A stretch of DNA of 64,000 bases from Pseudomonas entomophila (GTDB lineage Bacteria; Pseudomonadota; Gammaproteobacteria; Pseudomonadales; Pseudomonadaceae): the NCBI RefSeq assembly GCF_029193575.1, contig NZ_JARGCS010000056.1, positions 62,001 through 126,000 on the forward strand, read 5' to 3'. The notes under the pieces were generated by a model. That model made no database searches. It saw nothing but the letters and a program-made list of their open reading frames with translations, and was not told the origin of the DNA. The first letter of the stretch is position 1. Every line of letters starts with the position of its first letter. Shown one piece after another: positions 7,730-16,540 of this stretch. The translations under genes were made by a program, and so were the position numbers.

Positions 7730-9337
7730 ATGACCGACCAGACTACCCGCCTGCCGATCCGCCGCGCCCTGATCAGCGTCTCCGACAAGACCGGCATCCT
7801 CGAGTTCGCCCGTGAGCTGCAACAGCTCGGCGTCGAGATCCTGTCCACCGGCGGCACCTACAAGCTGCTCAAGGACAACGGCGTGAACGCGGTGGAAGTG
7901 GCCGACTACACCGGCTTCGCCGAAATGATGGACGGCCGGGTCAAGACCCTGCATCCAAAGATCCACGGCGGCATCCTCGGCCGTCGCGGCACTGACGACG
8001 CCATCATGGCCGAGCACGGCATCAAGCCGATCGACCTGGTCGCCGTCAACCTGTACCCGTTCGAGGCGACCATCGCCAAGCCTGGCTGCGACCTGCCGAC
8101 CGCCATCGAGAACATCGACATCGGCGGCCCGACCATGGTCCGCTCGGCGGCGAAGAACCACAAGGACGTGGCCATCGTGGTCAACGCCAGCGACTACGCC
8201 AGCGTCCTGGAAAACCTCAAGGCCGGCGGCCTGACCTACGCCCAGCGCTTCGACCTGATGCTCAAGGCCTTCGAGCACACCGCCGCCTACGACGGCATGA
8301 TCGCCAACTACATGGGCAGCATCGACCAGGCCAAGGACACCCTGTCCACCGAAGGCCGCAGCGAGTTCCCGCGCACCTTCAACAGCCAGTTCGTCAAGGC
8401 CCAGGAAATGCGCTACGGCGAGAACCCGCACCAGAGCGCGGCGTTCTACGTCGAGGCGAAGAAAGGCGAGGCGAGCATCTCCACCGCCATCCAGCTGCAA
8501 GGCAAGGAACTGTCGTTCAACAACGTGGCCGACACCGACGCCGCGCTGGAGTGCGTGAAGAGCTTCGTCAAGCCGGCCTGCGTCATCGTCAAGCACGCCA
8601 ACCCGTGCGGCGTGGCGGTGGTGCCGGAAAACGAAGGCGGCATCCGCAAGGCCTATGACCTGGCCTACGCCACCGACACCGAGTCGGCGTTCGGCGGCAT
8701 CATCGCCTTCAACCGCGAGCTGGACGGCGAAACCGCCAAGGCCATCGTCGACCGCCAGTTCGTCGAAGTGATCATCGCGCCGAAAATCTCCCAGGCCGCC
8801 CGCGACGTGGTTGCCGCCAAGCAGAACGTGCGCCTGCTCGAATGCGGCGAGTGGCCCGCCGAGCGCGCTGCCGGTTGGGACTTCAAGCGCGTCAACGGTG
8901 GCCTGCTGGTGCAGAGCCGCGACATCGGCATGATCGCCGCCGAAGACCTCAAGGTCGTCACCCAGCGCGCGCCGAGCGAGCAGGAGATCCACGACCTGGT
9001 GTTCGCCTGGAAGGTCGCCAAGTTCGTCAAGTCCAACGCCATCGTCTACGCCAAGAACCGCCAGACCATCGGTGTCGGCGCGGGCCAGATGAGCCGCGTC
9101 AACTCCGCACGCATCGCTGCCATCAAGGCCGAGCATGCTGGCCTGCAGGTCCAAGGTGCGGTCATGGCTTCGGATGCCTTCTTCCCGTTCCGTGACGGCA
9201 TCGACAACGCGGCTAAAGTGGGTATCAGCGCGGTGATCCAGCCAGGCGGCTCGATGCGCGATGCAGAAGTCATCGCCGCGGCCGATGAAGCGGGTATCGC
9301 GATGGTCTTCACCGGCATGCGCCACTTCCGCCACTGA
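7730..9337 (+). CDS. purH: Bifunctional AICAR transformylase / IMP cyclohydrolase
   Basis: A 535-residue protein performing the last two steps of IMP synthesis. The N-terminal cyclohydrolase (MGS-like) domain has RRALISVSDKTGILEFARELQ and VKTLHPKIHGGILGRR. The C-terminal AICARFT domain has MRYGENPHQSAAFY and VKHANPCGVAV, and ends in GMRHFRH. An in-frame ATG at 7718 is possible, but the 7730 start matches the usual Pseudomonas N-terminus MTDQTTRLPIRRA. purD, also purine synthesis, follows after 182 bp. Confidence 0.96.
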   Translation: MTDQTTRLPIRRALISVSDKTGILEFARELQQLGVEILSTGGTYKLLKDNGVNAVEVADYTGFAEMMDGRVKTLHPKIHGGILGRRGTDDAIMAEHGIKPIDLVAVNLYPFEATIAKPGCDLPTAIENIDIGGPTMVRSAAKNHKDVAIVVNASDYASVLENLKAGGLTYAQRFDLMLKAFEHTAAYDGMIANYMGSIDQAKDTLSTEGRSEFPRTFNSQFVKAQEMRYGENPHQSAAFYVEAKKGEASISTAIQLQGKELSFNNVADTDAALECVKSFVKPACVIVKHANPCGVAVVPENEGGIRKAYDLAYATDTESAFGGIIAFNRELDGETAKAIVDRQFVEVIIAPKISQAARDVVAAKQNVRLLECGEWPAERAAGWDFKRVNGGLLVQSRDIGMIAAEDLKVVTQRAPSEQEIHDLVFAWKVAKFVKSNAIVYAKNRQTIGVGAGQMSRVNSARIAAIKAEHAGLQVQGAVMASDAFFPFRDGIDNAAKVGISAVIQPGGSMRDAEVIAAADEAGIAMVFTGMRHFRH

Positions 9338-9357
9338 TTTACGGCAATCGGCCGCAC

Positions 9358-9492
9358 TGAAGCAGGCATCTGCTGCGTTGGGGCCGGTTCCGCTGATGCT
9401 CATTGCCAGAAGGCAACTCCGCTCATCGGAACCGACCCCGCCTTGCATCTACCGGCTTCATTGCGACCCCGTACAGCGTGAGGCTTTGCCTC
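9358..9492 (+). promoter_or_regulatory. Structured purD leader with three hairpins
   Basis: The purH-purD gap contains three successive inverted repeats. The first is AGCAG-GCAT-CTGCT (9361-9374). The second is a long compound stem, CGGTTCCG (9385-9392) with CGGAACCG (9427-9434), enclosing TTGCC-AGAA-GGCAA (9403-9416). The third is GAGGC-TTT-GCCTC (9480-9492), 28 bp before the purD start. There is no T-run, so it is not an ordinary terminator array. It may be an RNA leader; no known riboswitch class is recognised. Confidence 0.45.
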
Positions 9493-9519
9493 CCGTCCGA
9501 CAGAATTCGAGGTTTTGAC

Positions 9520-10815
9520 ATGAAAGTTTTGATCATCGGCAGCGGCGGTCGTGAGCACGCCCTGGCCTGGAAAGTCGCCCAGGACCCCCGCGTCGAGAAA
9601 GTCTTCGTCGCCCCCGGCAACGCCGGCACCGCCACCGAAGCCAAGTGCGAGAACGTCGCCATCGACGTGCTGGCCCTGGAGCAACTGGCCGATTTCGCCG
9701 CGCAGAACGTGCAGATGACCATCGTCGGCCCCGAAGCGCCGCTGGTCGCCGGTGTCGTCGACCTGTTCCGCAGCCGTGGCCTGGACTGCTTTGGCCCGAC
9801 CCAGGGCGCGGCGCAGCTGGAAGGCTCCAAGGCCTTCACCAAGGATTTCCTGGCCCGCCACAAGATCCCCACCGCCGACTACCAGAACTTCACCGAGATC
9901 GAGCCGGCCCTGGCGTACCTGAAGGAAAAAGGCGCGCCGATCGTGATCAAGGCCGACGGCCTGGCCGCGGGCAAGGGCGTGATCGTCGCCATGACCCTGC
10001 AGGAAGCCGAGGACGCCGTGCGTGACATGCTTGCCGGCAACGCCTTCGGCGAAGCGGGTTCGCGCGTGGTGATCGAAGAGTTTCTCGACGGCGAGGAAGC
10101 CAGCTTCATCGTCATGGTCGACGGCCACAACGTGCTGCCGATGGCCACCAGCCAGGACCACAAGCGCGTCGGCGATGCCGACAGCGGCCCGAACACCGGT
10201 GGCATGGGCGCCTACTCGCCGGCCCCGGTGGTCACCGCCGAGGTGCACCAGCGCGTGATGGACCAGGTGATCTGGCCGACCGTGCGCGGCATGGCCGAGG
10301 AAGGCAACGTCTACACCGGCTTCCTTTATGCCGGCCTGATGATCGACAAAGCGGGCAACCCCAAGGTCATCGAGTTCAACTGCCGCTTCGGCGACCCGGA
10401 GACCCAGCCCGTCATGCTGCGCCTGGAGTCGAGCCTGGTGCTGCTGGTCGAAGCCGCGTTCGCCAAGGCCCTGGACAAGGTCGAAGCACAGTGGAACCCA
10501 CGGCCGAGCCTGGGTGTGGTGCTGGCCGCCGGTGGCTACCCTGGCGACTACGCCAAGGGCGACGTGATCAGCGGCCTGGACGCTGCCGCCAAGCTCGAAG
10601 GCAAGGTGTTCCATGCCGGCACCACGCTGAAGGACGGCCAAGTCGCCACCGCCGGTGGTCGCGTGCTCTGCGCCACGGCCCTGGGCGATACCGTCGAGGC
10701 CGCCCAGCAGCAGGCCTACCGCCTGGCCAAGGAAGTGAGCTGGAACGGTAGCTTCTACCGCACCGACATCGGCTACCGGGCCATCGCCCGCGAGCGTGGT
10801 GAAGATAAGCGCTAA
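9520..10815 (+). CDS. purD: Phosphoribosylamine-glycine ligase (GAR synthetase)
   Basis: A 431-residue ATP-grasp enzyme that joins phosphoribosylamine and glycine, the second step of purine synthesis. The N-terminal domain starts MKVLIIGSGGREHALAWKV. The ATP loop is VIKADGLAAGKGV, and the FNCRFGDPETQ metal-binding segment is complete. The ATG at 9520 begins this signature; the frame is open upstream but non-homologous. It is separated from purH by a structured leader. Confidence 0.96.
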   Translation: MKVLIIGSGGREHALAWKVAQDPRVEKVFVAPGNAGTATEAKCENVAIDVLALEQLADFAAQNVQMTIVGPEAPLVAGVVDLFRSRGLDCFGPTQGAAQLEGSKAFTKDFLARHKIPTADYQNFTEIEPALAYLKEKGAPIVIKADGLAAGKGVIVAMTLQEAEDAVRDMLAGNAFGEAGSRVVIEEFLDGEEASFIVMVDGHNVLPMATSQDHKRVGDADSGPNTGGMGAYSPAPVVTAEVHQRVMDQVIWPTVRGMAEEGNVYTGFLYAGLMIDKAGNPKVIEFNCRFGDPETQPVMLRLESSLVLLVEAAFAKALDKVEAQWNPRPSLGVVLAAGGYPGDYAKGDVISGLDAAAKLEGKVFHAGTTLKDGQVATAGGRVLCATALGDTVEAAQQQAYRLAKEVSWNGSFYRTDIGYRAIARERGEDKR

Positions 10816-10867
10816 GCTGCAACCGAATCGCCGTGCCAACCCGGCGCACGGCCTTCGGCTCGTCGAC

Positions 10868-10886
10868 AAGGCCCCCCAGGGGCCTT
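10868..10886 (+). terminator. Hairpin after purD (weak terminator)
   Basis: Perfect AAGGCCCC-CCA-GGGGCCTT stem, 52 bp after purD. No T-run follows, so termination may be partial or Rho-linked. Confidence 0.4.
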
Positions 10887-10950
10887 GCCTTCGCCTTCGC
10901 GCGCCGCGCATAGTTGTTGTCCGGCACTTTAGCCAAGAAGGGATTTCGTC

Positions 10951-13725
10951 GTGCGTCGGCTTCGGATTGCCACAGCTCTGATCGTCAGCCTGCTGACCCT
11001 GCTCTGCCTGCTCCCGGCCTCGGCCGAACCAGGCGGCGGATGGTCCGTTCTGCTCGACGAACAAGCCAACCTGATGCTCTCCGACGTGCGCTCCGAGCGC
11101 TACCGCAACCAATTCAGCCCATTACCGCTCGAACAGCTCGACGCCGCCCTGCCCAGCCAGGCGCTATGGCTGCACTACCGCCTGGAGCCGGCGGACCACG
11201 AACGCCTGCTACGTATCTTCGCCCCCGACCTCTCGCAACTGGACCTCTACGCGCTCGACGGCAGCAAGCTGCTGCGCCAGTTGCACCATGGGCGGCAAAG
11301 CAGTGTCCGCGCCAGCGCCACCCTGCGCGGCAGCGACCATGTCTTGCCATTGCCCAACAGCACCCAGCCGCTGGACATCTACGTACGCCTGATCTCAGAG
11401 CACCAACTGCGCCCGGCCATCAGCCTGGAGCCGGCCGCCGCGTCGGCCACCGACCAACGCCTGCCGCTGTTGTTCGGCCTGCTGTTCGGCGGCCTGGTGA
11501 TGTTGATCCTGCACAACCTGATCCGCTTCCTCTATTCGCGCTCCAGCACCACCATAGTGCTGGCGCTGTATCACGCGCTGATGCTGCTCAGCGCCTTGAT
11601 CCTGCTCAACTTGAGCGGCCCCTGGTGGCGCCTGTGGCACAGCGCGCAGACCCCGGCCGCCTACCTGACCCTGGTGCTGGCGGGCCTCAGCGGCCTGTAC
11701 TTCACCCAGCGTTTCTTCTCGCCCTGCGCCTCGCCGCGGCTGAACCGCGTGTTGCAGGCGGAAATGCTCATCGCCTGCGTCAGTGGCCTGGTGCTGCTGT
11801 TCATCGATACCCTGCCACTGAACCTCACCACCTATGCCCTGCTCGCCCTCGGCAGCCTGAGCATGCTGGTGGTCAGCAGCTACCACTGGTACAAGGGTTA
11901 CGCGCCGGCGCGGCTGTTCACCGCCGGCATGCTGGTGTTCAACCTGGGCGGCCTGGTGCTGCTGCCGGCACTGCTCGGCCTGACCCGCACGCCCACGCCC
12001 TGGCTGCTGGGCATCCTCATGGGCATGACGGTGATCAGCGGCCTGCTGCTCAACCTGGCGGTCAGCGAACGCCTGCGCAAGATCAACGAGGAACGCTTCC
12101 GCGCCAGCCGCGCCCTGGCCGCCAGCGACGCCGAGATCAACGCCAAGGCCGAGTTCCTGGCCAAGATCAGCCACGAGATCCGCACACCGATGAATGGCGT
12201 GCTGGGCATGACCGAGTTGCTGCTCGGCACGCCGCTGTCGGTCAAGCAGCGCGACTACGTGCAGACCATCCACAGCGCCGGCAACGAGCTGCTGACGTTG
12301 ATCAACGAGATCCTCGACATCTCCAAGCTCGAATCCCGGCAGATCGAGCTGGACGATGTGCAGTTCGACCTCAACGCGCTGATCGAGGACTGCCTGAACA
12401 TCTTCCGCGCCAAGGCCGAACAGCAGAACATCGAGCTGATCAGCTTCACCCAGCCCCAGGTGCCACGGGTGATCAGCGGCGACCCGACGCGCCTGCGCCA
12501 GGCGCTGTCGAGCCTCCTGGACAACGCCCTGAAGAACACCGACCACGGCGAGATCCTGCTGGTGGTGGCCCTGGACCAGCGCGGCAACGCCCCGCGCCTG
12601 CGCATCGCCGTGCAGGACAGCGGCGAGCCGATGGCCGCCGCCGAGCGCGAGGCGCTGTTGCAGGCCGAGCTGCACAGCCACCACTTCCTCTCCAGCAACA
12701 AGCTCGGCGGCCACCTGGGCCTGGTGATCGCCAAGCAGCTGATCGGCCTGATGCAGGGCGAGTTCGGCATCAAGACCAGCACCAGCATGGGCAACACCCT
12801 GTGGCTGACCTTGCCGCTGGACCCACTGCGCCTGGAGCAGCCGCTCGCCGACCTCGACGGCCCGCTGCGCGATGCCCGGGTGCTGGTGGTGGACGACAAC
12901 GACACCTGCCGCAAGGTGCTGGTGCAGCAGTGCAGCGCCTGGGGCATGAACGTCAGCGCAGTGCCGTCGGGCAAAGAGGCGCTGGCCCTGCTGCGGACCA
13001 AGGCGCACCTGCGCGACTACTTCGACGCGGTGTTGCTGGACCAGAACATGCCGGGCATGACCGGCATGCAACTGGCGGCGAAAATCAAGGAAGACCCGAG
13101 CCTGAACCACGACATCCTGGTGGTGATGCTCACCGGCATCAGCAACGCGCCAAGCAAGGTCATCGCGCGCAATGCCGGGGTCAAGCGCATCCTGGCCAAG
13201 CCGGTGGCCGGCTACACGCTCAAGACCACCCTGGCCGAGGAGCTGGCGCAGCGTGGGCGGGAGCCGGCGATTTCCCTGGTCCTGAGCGGTGCGCCAGCGC
13301 CACTCGACCTGCCCACCGACTTCCGTATCCTGGTGGCCGAGGACAACAGCATCTCGACCAAGGTGATTCGCGGCATGCTCGGCAAGCTCAACCTGGAGCC
13401 GGACACCGCCAGCAACGGCGAAGAAGCGCTGCAGGCGATGAAGACGCAGCGCTACGACCTGGTGCTGATGGACTGCGAGATGCCGATCCTCGACGGTTTC
13501 TCGGCCACCCAGCAGTTGCGCGCCTGGGAAACCGCCAACCAGCGCCCACGCACCCCGGTGGTGGCGCTGACCGCGCACATCCTCAGCGAACACAAGGAAC
13601 GGGCGCGCCTGGCGGGTATGGACGGGCACATGGCAAAACCGGTGGAGTTGTCGCAGTTGCGCGAACTGATCCAGTTCTGGGTGGGACGCAGGGCGGCGGC
13701 GTCAGGGTCGGTGCATAGCTCCTGA
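10951..13725 (+). CDS. retS: Hybrid sensor kinase RetS
   Basis: A 924-residue protein. After a signal-like start (1-25) it has a periplasmic 7TMR-DISMED2 domain (about 40-160), a seven-helix 7TMR-DISM membrane domain (about 170-385), a HisKA domain with H408 in FLAKISHEIRTPMNGVLG, an ATPase domain, and two receiver domains with acceptor aspartates D697 (LLDQNMPG) and D841 (LMDCEMP). Domain order and the purH-purD-retS context match P. aeruginosa RetS, which blocks GacS and so controls the biofilm/virulence switch. The ATPase boxes look degenerate: DSGEPMA in place of DxGxG, and LGGHLGL. The start is GTG with AAGAAGGG upstream. Confidence 0.9.
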   Translation: MRRLRIATALIVSLLTLLCLLPASAEPGGGWSVLLDEQANLMLSDVRSERYRNQFSPLPLEQLDAALPSQALWLHYRLEPADHERLLRIFAPDLSQLDLYALDGSKLLRQLHHGRQSSVRASATLRGSDHVLPLPNSTQPLDIYVRLISEHQLRPAISLEPAAASATDQRLPLLFGLLFGGLVMLILHNLIRFLYSRSSTTIVLALYHALMLLSALILLNLSGPWWRLWHSAQTPAAYLTLVLAGLSGLYFTQRFFSPCASPRLNRVLQAEMLIACVSGLVLLFIDTLPLNLTTYALLALGSLSMLVVSSYHWYKGYAPARLFTAGMLVFNLGGLVLLPALLGLTRTPTPWLLGILMGMTVISGLLLNLAVSERLRKINEERFRASRALAASDAEINAKAEFLAKISHEIRTPMNGVLGMTELLLGTPLSVKQRDYVQTIHSAGNELLTLINEILDISKLESRQIELDDVQFDLNALIEDCLNIFRAKAEQQNIELISFTQPQVPRVISGDPTRLRQALSSLLDNALKNTDHGEILLVVALDQRGNAPRLRIAVQDSGEPMAAAEREALLQAELHSHHFLSSNKLGGHLGLVIAKQLIGLMQGEFGIKTSTSMGNTLWLTLPLDPLRLEQPLADLDGPLRDARVLVVDDNDTCRKVLVQQCSAWGMNVSAVPSGKEALALLRTKAHLRDYFDAVLLDQNMPGMTGMQLAAKIKEDPSLNHDILVVMLTGISNAPSKVIARNAGVKRILAKPVAGYTLKTTLAEELAQRGREPAISLVLSGAPAPLDLPTDFRILVAEDNSISTKVIRGMLGKLNLEPDTASNGEEALQAMKTQRYDLVLMDCEMPILDGFSATQQLRAWETANQRPRTPVVALTAHILSEHKERARLAGMDGHMAKPVELSQLRELIQFWVGRRAAASGSVHSS

Positions 13726-13808
13726 CACCCGCGACTGGGCCGGCCCGACCACCACCCCTCACCTGCTGATACACTTCCCGGCACCGCCCCTGTCCTGGAC
13801 CCACCTCC

Positions 13809-14405
13809 ATGCTCCATGAGTTGTTCAGCGTGTACCTGAAGATGCTCGTGCTCTACAGCCCGTTCTTCGTGCTGTCGTGCTTCATCAGCCTGACCCGCGG
13901 CCACTCCAGCAAGGAGCGCAAGCAGTTGGCCTGGCGCGTGGCCAGCGCGGTGCTGATCGCCAGCGTGCTGCTGTACCTGTTCGGCCGGGTGATCTTCGGC
14001 GTGTTCGGCATCACCGCCGACGCCTTCCGCATCGGCGCCGGCTCCGTGCTGTTCATCTCGGCCCTGGGCATGGCCCAGGGCAAGTCGGCGGTGCAGGCCG
14101 ACAACGTGCAGCAGGACGTGACCATCGTGCCACTGACCATCCCCCTCACCGTGGGCCCCGGCACCATCGGTGCGTTGCTGGTGATGGGGGTCGGCCAACC
14201 GCACTGGGACGACAAGCTGCTGGCCATCATCAGCATCGCCCTGGCCAGCCTTACCGTCGGCCTGGTGCTGTACCTCTCGCACCGCATCGAGCGGATCCTG
14301 GGCGACCAGGGCCTGCAGATCGTCAGCCGGCTGATGGGGCTTTTCGTGTGTGCGCTGGCGGCGCAGATCATCTTCACCGGGATCAGGGGTTACCTGCTGG
14401 GCTAG
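13809..14405 (+). CDS. MarC family integral membrane protein
   Basis: A 198-residue MarC/UPF0056 protein with about six transmembrane helices. Family features are VPLTIPLTVGPGTIGALLVMG in the middle and RLMGLFVCALAAQIIFTGI at the end. The function is unknown; despite the name it is not shown to export drugs. It follows retS as in P. aeruginosa. Its last 4 bp overlap the 3' end of the convergent unknown gene at 14402-15025. Confidence 0.88.
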   Translation: MLHELFSVYLKMLVLYSPFFVLSCFISLTRGHSSKERKQLAWRVASAVLIASVLLYLFGRVIFGVFGITADAFRIGAGSVLFISALGMAQGKSAVQADNVQQDVTIVPLTIPLTVGPGTIGALLVMGVGQPHWDDKLLAIISIALASLTVGLVLYLSHRIERILGDQGLQIVSRLMGLFVCALAAQIIFTGIRGYLLG

Positions 14406-15025
14406 ATCCGCAGGGTATGAATCTCTTTGAGCGAGATCTTCTCCGTCGCACGCAGCACCTTGTCACGGTGCTGTTGAACGAACAGGCGGGTATTGAAGCG
14501 CACCAGTTCGGCAGACACCTTGAGGCTGCGCCGCTCGCGGAACAGAAAGCCCGCCGTCAGCAGCTTGGCGTCCGCCGCTTCGTGATAGACCACCATGTCC
14601 ACGTAGTTGTTGCCCACCGGTGCGCAGGAGAGCAACTGGAACACCCCGCGTTCCTGACAGCGCGATTCGAAGTGCAGCAATGCCGGACCTTCGCCTTTCA
14701 AGGCCTCGAACGCCAACGCCATGCCGCTGGAATGCCGCTCACCGGCAACCGCATCGATCCTGCGCAACGCCTGGTCGACGATCGCTGGCCGCTGCGGGTC
14801 CGGCCAGTGCGCCTCCTCGGGAGGCTGCGCGTCCCAGCCGAGAAACTTCAATTGCTTGCGATAGTAGTCGTACTGCTCCCCGGCCGTTGCGCCCGGCAGG
14901 GTCTTCAAGGTCGTGCTTTCAGCCCATAGCGCGGCGAGCTTGACGGCTTGGCGCTGCTCGACGGTCACGCCGGGGATGAACGACACCACGCTTGCACCCA
15001 CCACGGCCGCTTCACGATTGTCCAT
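14402..15025 (-). CDS. Unknown protein, third gene of a paralogous cassette
   Basis: A 207-residue protein not recognised as any named family. It has a short hydrophobic N-terminus (AAVVGASVVSFIPG) and no clear signal peptide. Features shared with the two genes upstream are a basic/Ala helix near residue 24 (EQRQAVKLAALWAE), an aromatic motif ending in Gly-Trp (YDYYRKQLKFLGW), and a C-terminal beta-like region with LLSCAPVGNN. Its start overlaps the end of the preceding gene by 14 bp, implying coupled translation. Base composition looks a little less GC-rich than neighbours. Its 3' end overlaps marC. Confidence 0.7.
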   Translation of the reverse strand: MDNREAAVVGASVVSFIPGVTVEQRQAVKLAALWAESTTLKTLPGATAGEQYDYYRKQLKFLGWDAQPPEEAHWPDPQRPAIVDQALRRIDAVAGERHSSGMALAFEALKGEGPALLHFESRCQERGVFQLLSCAPVGNNYVDMVVYHEAADAKLLTAGFLFRERRSLKVSAELVRFNTRLFVQQHRDKVLRATEKISLKEIHTLRI

Positions 15026-15689
15026 ATGCGCCTCCCGCCTCGATAAAGCCCAGGTCCTTGATATGCCCCGCCAGCTGCTTGCGCTCGATCAGCGCGTGCA
15101 AATCCTGGCGATTGGCCTCACTCAGCAGCTCGGTCATCGTGGCCTGGCTTTCACGCAGGTCGATGCCATCGCGTGTGGCCGATGCCGCCACAGTGGCGCC
15201 AAGGTCGATCGGTACCGAGGCCGAGCCACCGTCGAACGCAAGGCTGTACAGCTCGAGCGAAGGGCCGGGCAGTATCACGCCCAATTCGTAGACCACCTGG
15301 GTGCCGGCCACGCTGCTGGGGCGCAACTGCGCCTGCGCATCGGCCTGGAGAAGCCTGGAAACGGCGGCCTGGAGCGGGGCCGCCAGGCGGGGGTGGCGGG
15401 TCTGTAGCCGCTCGCACAGGTAGGGGGCGATGGCCAGCGGCCGATCATCCGTGCGCGGACGATAATCACTGTGGCTGCGCGTGACGACCCAGCCACGCGC
15501 CTCCAGCGCCGCACGGTAGTCGTTGTACCAACGGTCATAGTGGGTAAAGCGGGGGCCGCTCTGTTTGTCCGCCCGCAGCTGGGCGTACAACACCGACTCC
15601 AGTACGTATCGCTGCAAAGGCGAAGGCGGCTGCTCGACCAGCAGTGCAGTGCCGCCCACGAGCCATAGGGAATAAGCCTGCTCACTCAT
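15012..15689 (-). CDS. Unknown protein, second gene of a paralogous cassette
   Basis: A 225-residue protein of no recognised family. The ATG at 15689 has GAGG seven bases upstream; an upstream ATG at 15701 has no such site. It shares the cassette pattern: LQRYVLESVLYAQLRADK, then RWYNDYRAALEARGWVV, which lines up by eye with WFNKFLEVMRSCGWVV in the first gene, and a C-terminal TQVVYELGVILPG strand region. It lies 61 bp after the first gene and overlaps the third by 14 bp. It is probably cytoplasmic or released by a non-Sec route. Confidence 0.7.
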   Translation of the reverse strand: MSEQAYSLWLVGGTALLVEQPPSPLQRYVLESVLYAQLRADKQSGPRFTHYDRWYNDYRAALEARGWVVTRSHSDYRPRTDDRPLAIAPYLCERLQTRHPRLAAPLQAAVSRLLQADAQAQLRPSSVAGTQVVYELGVILPGPSLELYSLAFDGGSASVPIDLGATVAASATRDGIDLRESQATMTELLSEANRQDLHALIERKQLAGHIKDLGFIEAGGAYGQS

Positions 15690-15750
15690 CAGGTGCCTCA
15701 TCGTGCAAATGCCGAAAGGAAGGACGGGGCCCGCAAGCCCCGTCTGCCGG

Positions 15751-16440
15751 TCAGATCTCGAATTCGTCGGGGGCCTTGACGGCCTTGGCAACCAACTTGG
15801 CTTCGATCGACGCGCGCACCTGATCGGTGTACACCACCTCGTTGAGGTTGAGCACGGCCGAGGCGCTGTAGCGGTCCTTGCTCGAACTCTTCCACTCGAA
15901 CAGCACGGTATCCAGGTCGTTTTCAGCGGGCGAGCAACTGAAGGCGTTGACCACCATGAACAGTTCACCTTCAGGGGTCTCGATGCAGGTACCCAGCCCG
16001 GTGGTCGAGACGGGGTGCCCTTTCATGTTCTGCTTGTAGATTTCCTGGGCTTCGGTGAGGTCACCGAGCGAACTGAAGACCTTGGCCGCCAGCTTGCCGG
16101 CCGCTTCGCCGATCGGGCCGCCGAGCAAGGCCTCGCCTGCGGCCTTGGCGGCTTTGAACACCACGGGGCCGAGGGTCAGGGAACGGGTGGTGTCGTAGTC
16201 ACGCTCGAAGGAGCGCTTGCCAACGACCCAGCCACAGCTTCTCATCACTTCCAGAAACTTGTTGAACCACGCTTCGGACTCGCCATCGCGGTTGTGCGCC
16301 TTGGACGCCACCAGGGTGGCGAACTGGTAAATGGTTTTCGCATCCCGACGTTTCTGTGCCGAAACGCTTGCGCTGAGCACCAGCAGGGACTGCTCGACGA
16401 CGGCAAGGCTATCGCCGCCGTCCTTCTTCTCTTCGGTCAT
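15751..16440 (-). CDS. Unknown protein, first gene of a paralogous cassette
   Basis: A 229-residue protein of no recognised family. It has an N-terminal helical region (VVEQSLLVLSASVSAQKRRDAKTIYQFATLVASK), then AWFNKFLEVMRSCGWVVGKRS. A Gly/Ala-rich potentially amphipathic or membrane-active helix follows at about residues 95-118 (AAGEALLGGPIGEAAGKLAA), and a C-terminal beta region contains AFSCSPAENDLDTVLFEW. GGAG lies about 9 bases before the ATG. It is the promoter-proximal member of the three. The glycine-rich helix leaves a membrane-interacting or toxin-like role open, but nothing shows this directly. Confidence 0.7.
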   Translation of the reverse strand: MTEEKKDGGDSLAVVEQSLLVLSASVSAQKRRDAKTIYQFATLVASKAHNRDGESEAWFNKFLEVMRSCGWVVGKRSFERDYDTTRSLTLGPVVFKAAKAAGEALLGGPIGEAAGKLAAKVFSSLGDLTEAQEIYKQNMKGHPVSTTGLGTCIETPEGELFMVVNAFSCSPAENDLDTVLFEWKSSSKDRYSASAVLNLNEVVYTDQVRASIEAKLVAKAVKAPDEFEI

Positions 16441-16460
16441 GGGGACAACTCCGGTGAAAT

Positions 16461-16483
16461 CCCCTGGCGCCTATCGCCAGGGG
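16461..16483 (-). terminator. Strong hairpin between cobJ and the unknown cassette
   Basis: Perfect 9-bp stem CCCCTGGCG / CGCCAGGGG with a 5-nt loop. It lies downstream of cobJ and 20 bp upstream of the first cassette gene. No T-run follows on either strand (minus continues ATTTCACC). It could end cob transcription or shape the cassette 5' UTR. Confidence 0.5.
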
Positions 16484-16540
16484 CCTTCACCCTAGCCAGC
16501 CGATGGCCGTGGTGCAGGCGTGAAGCAGTTCCCCAACGCT

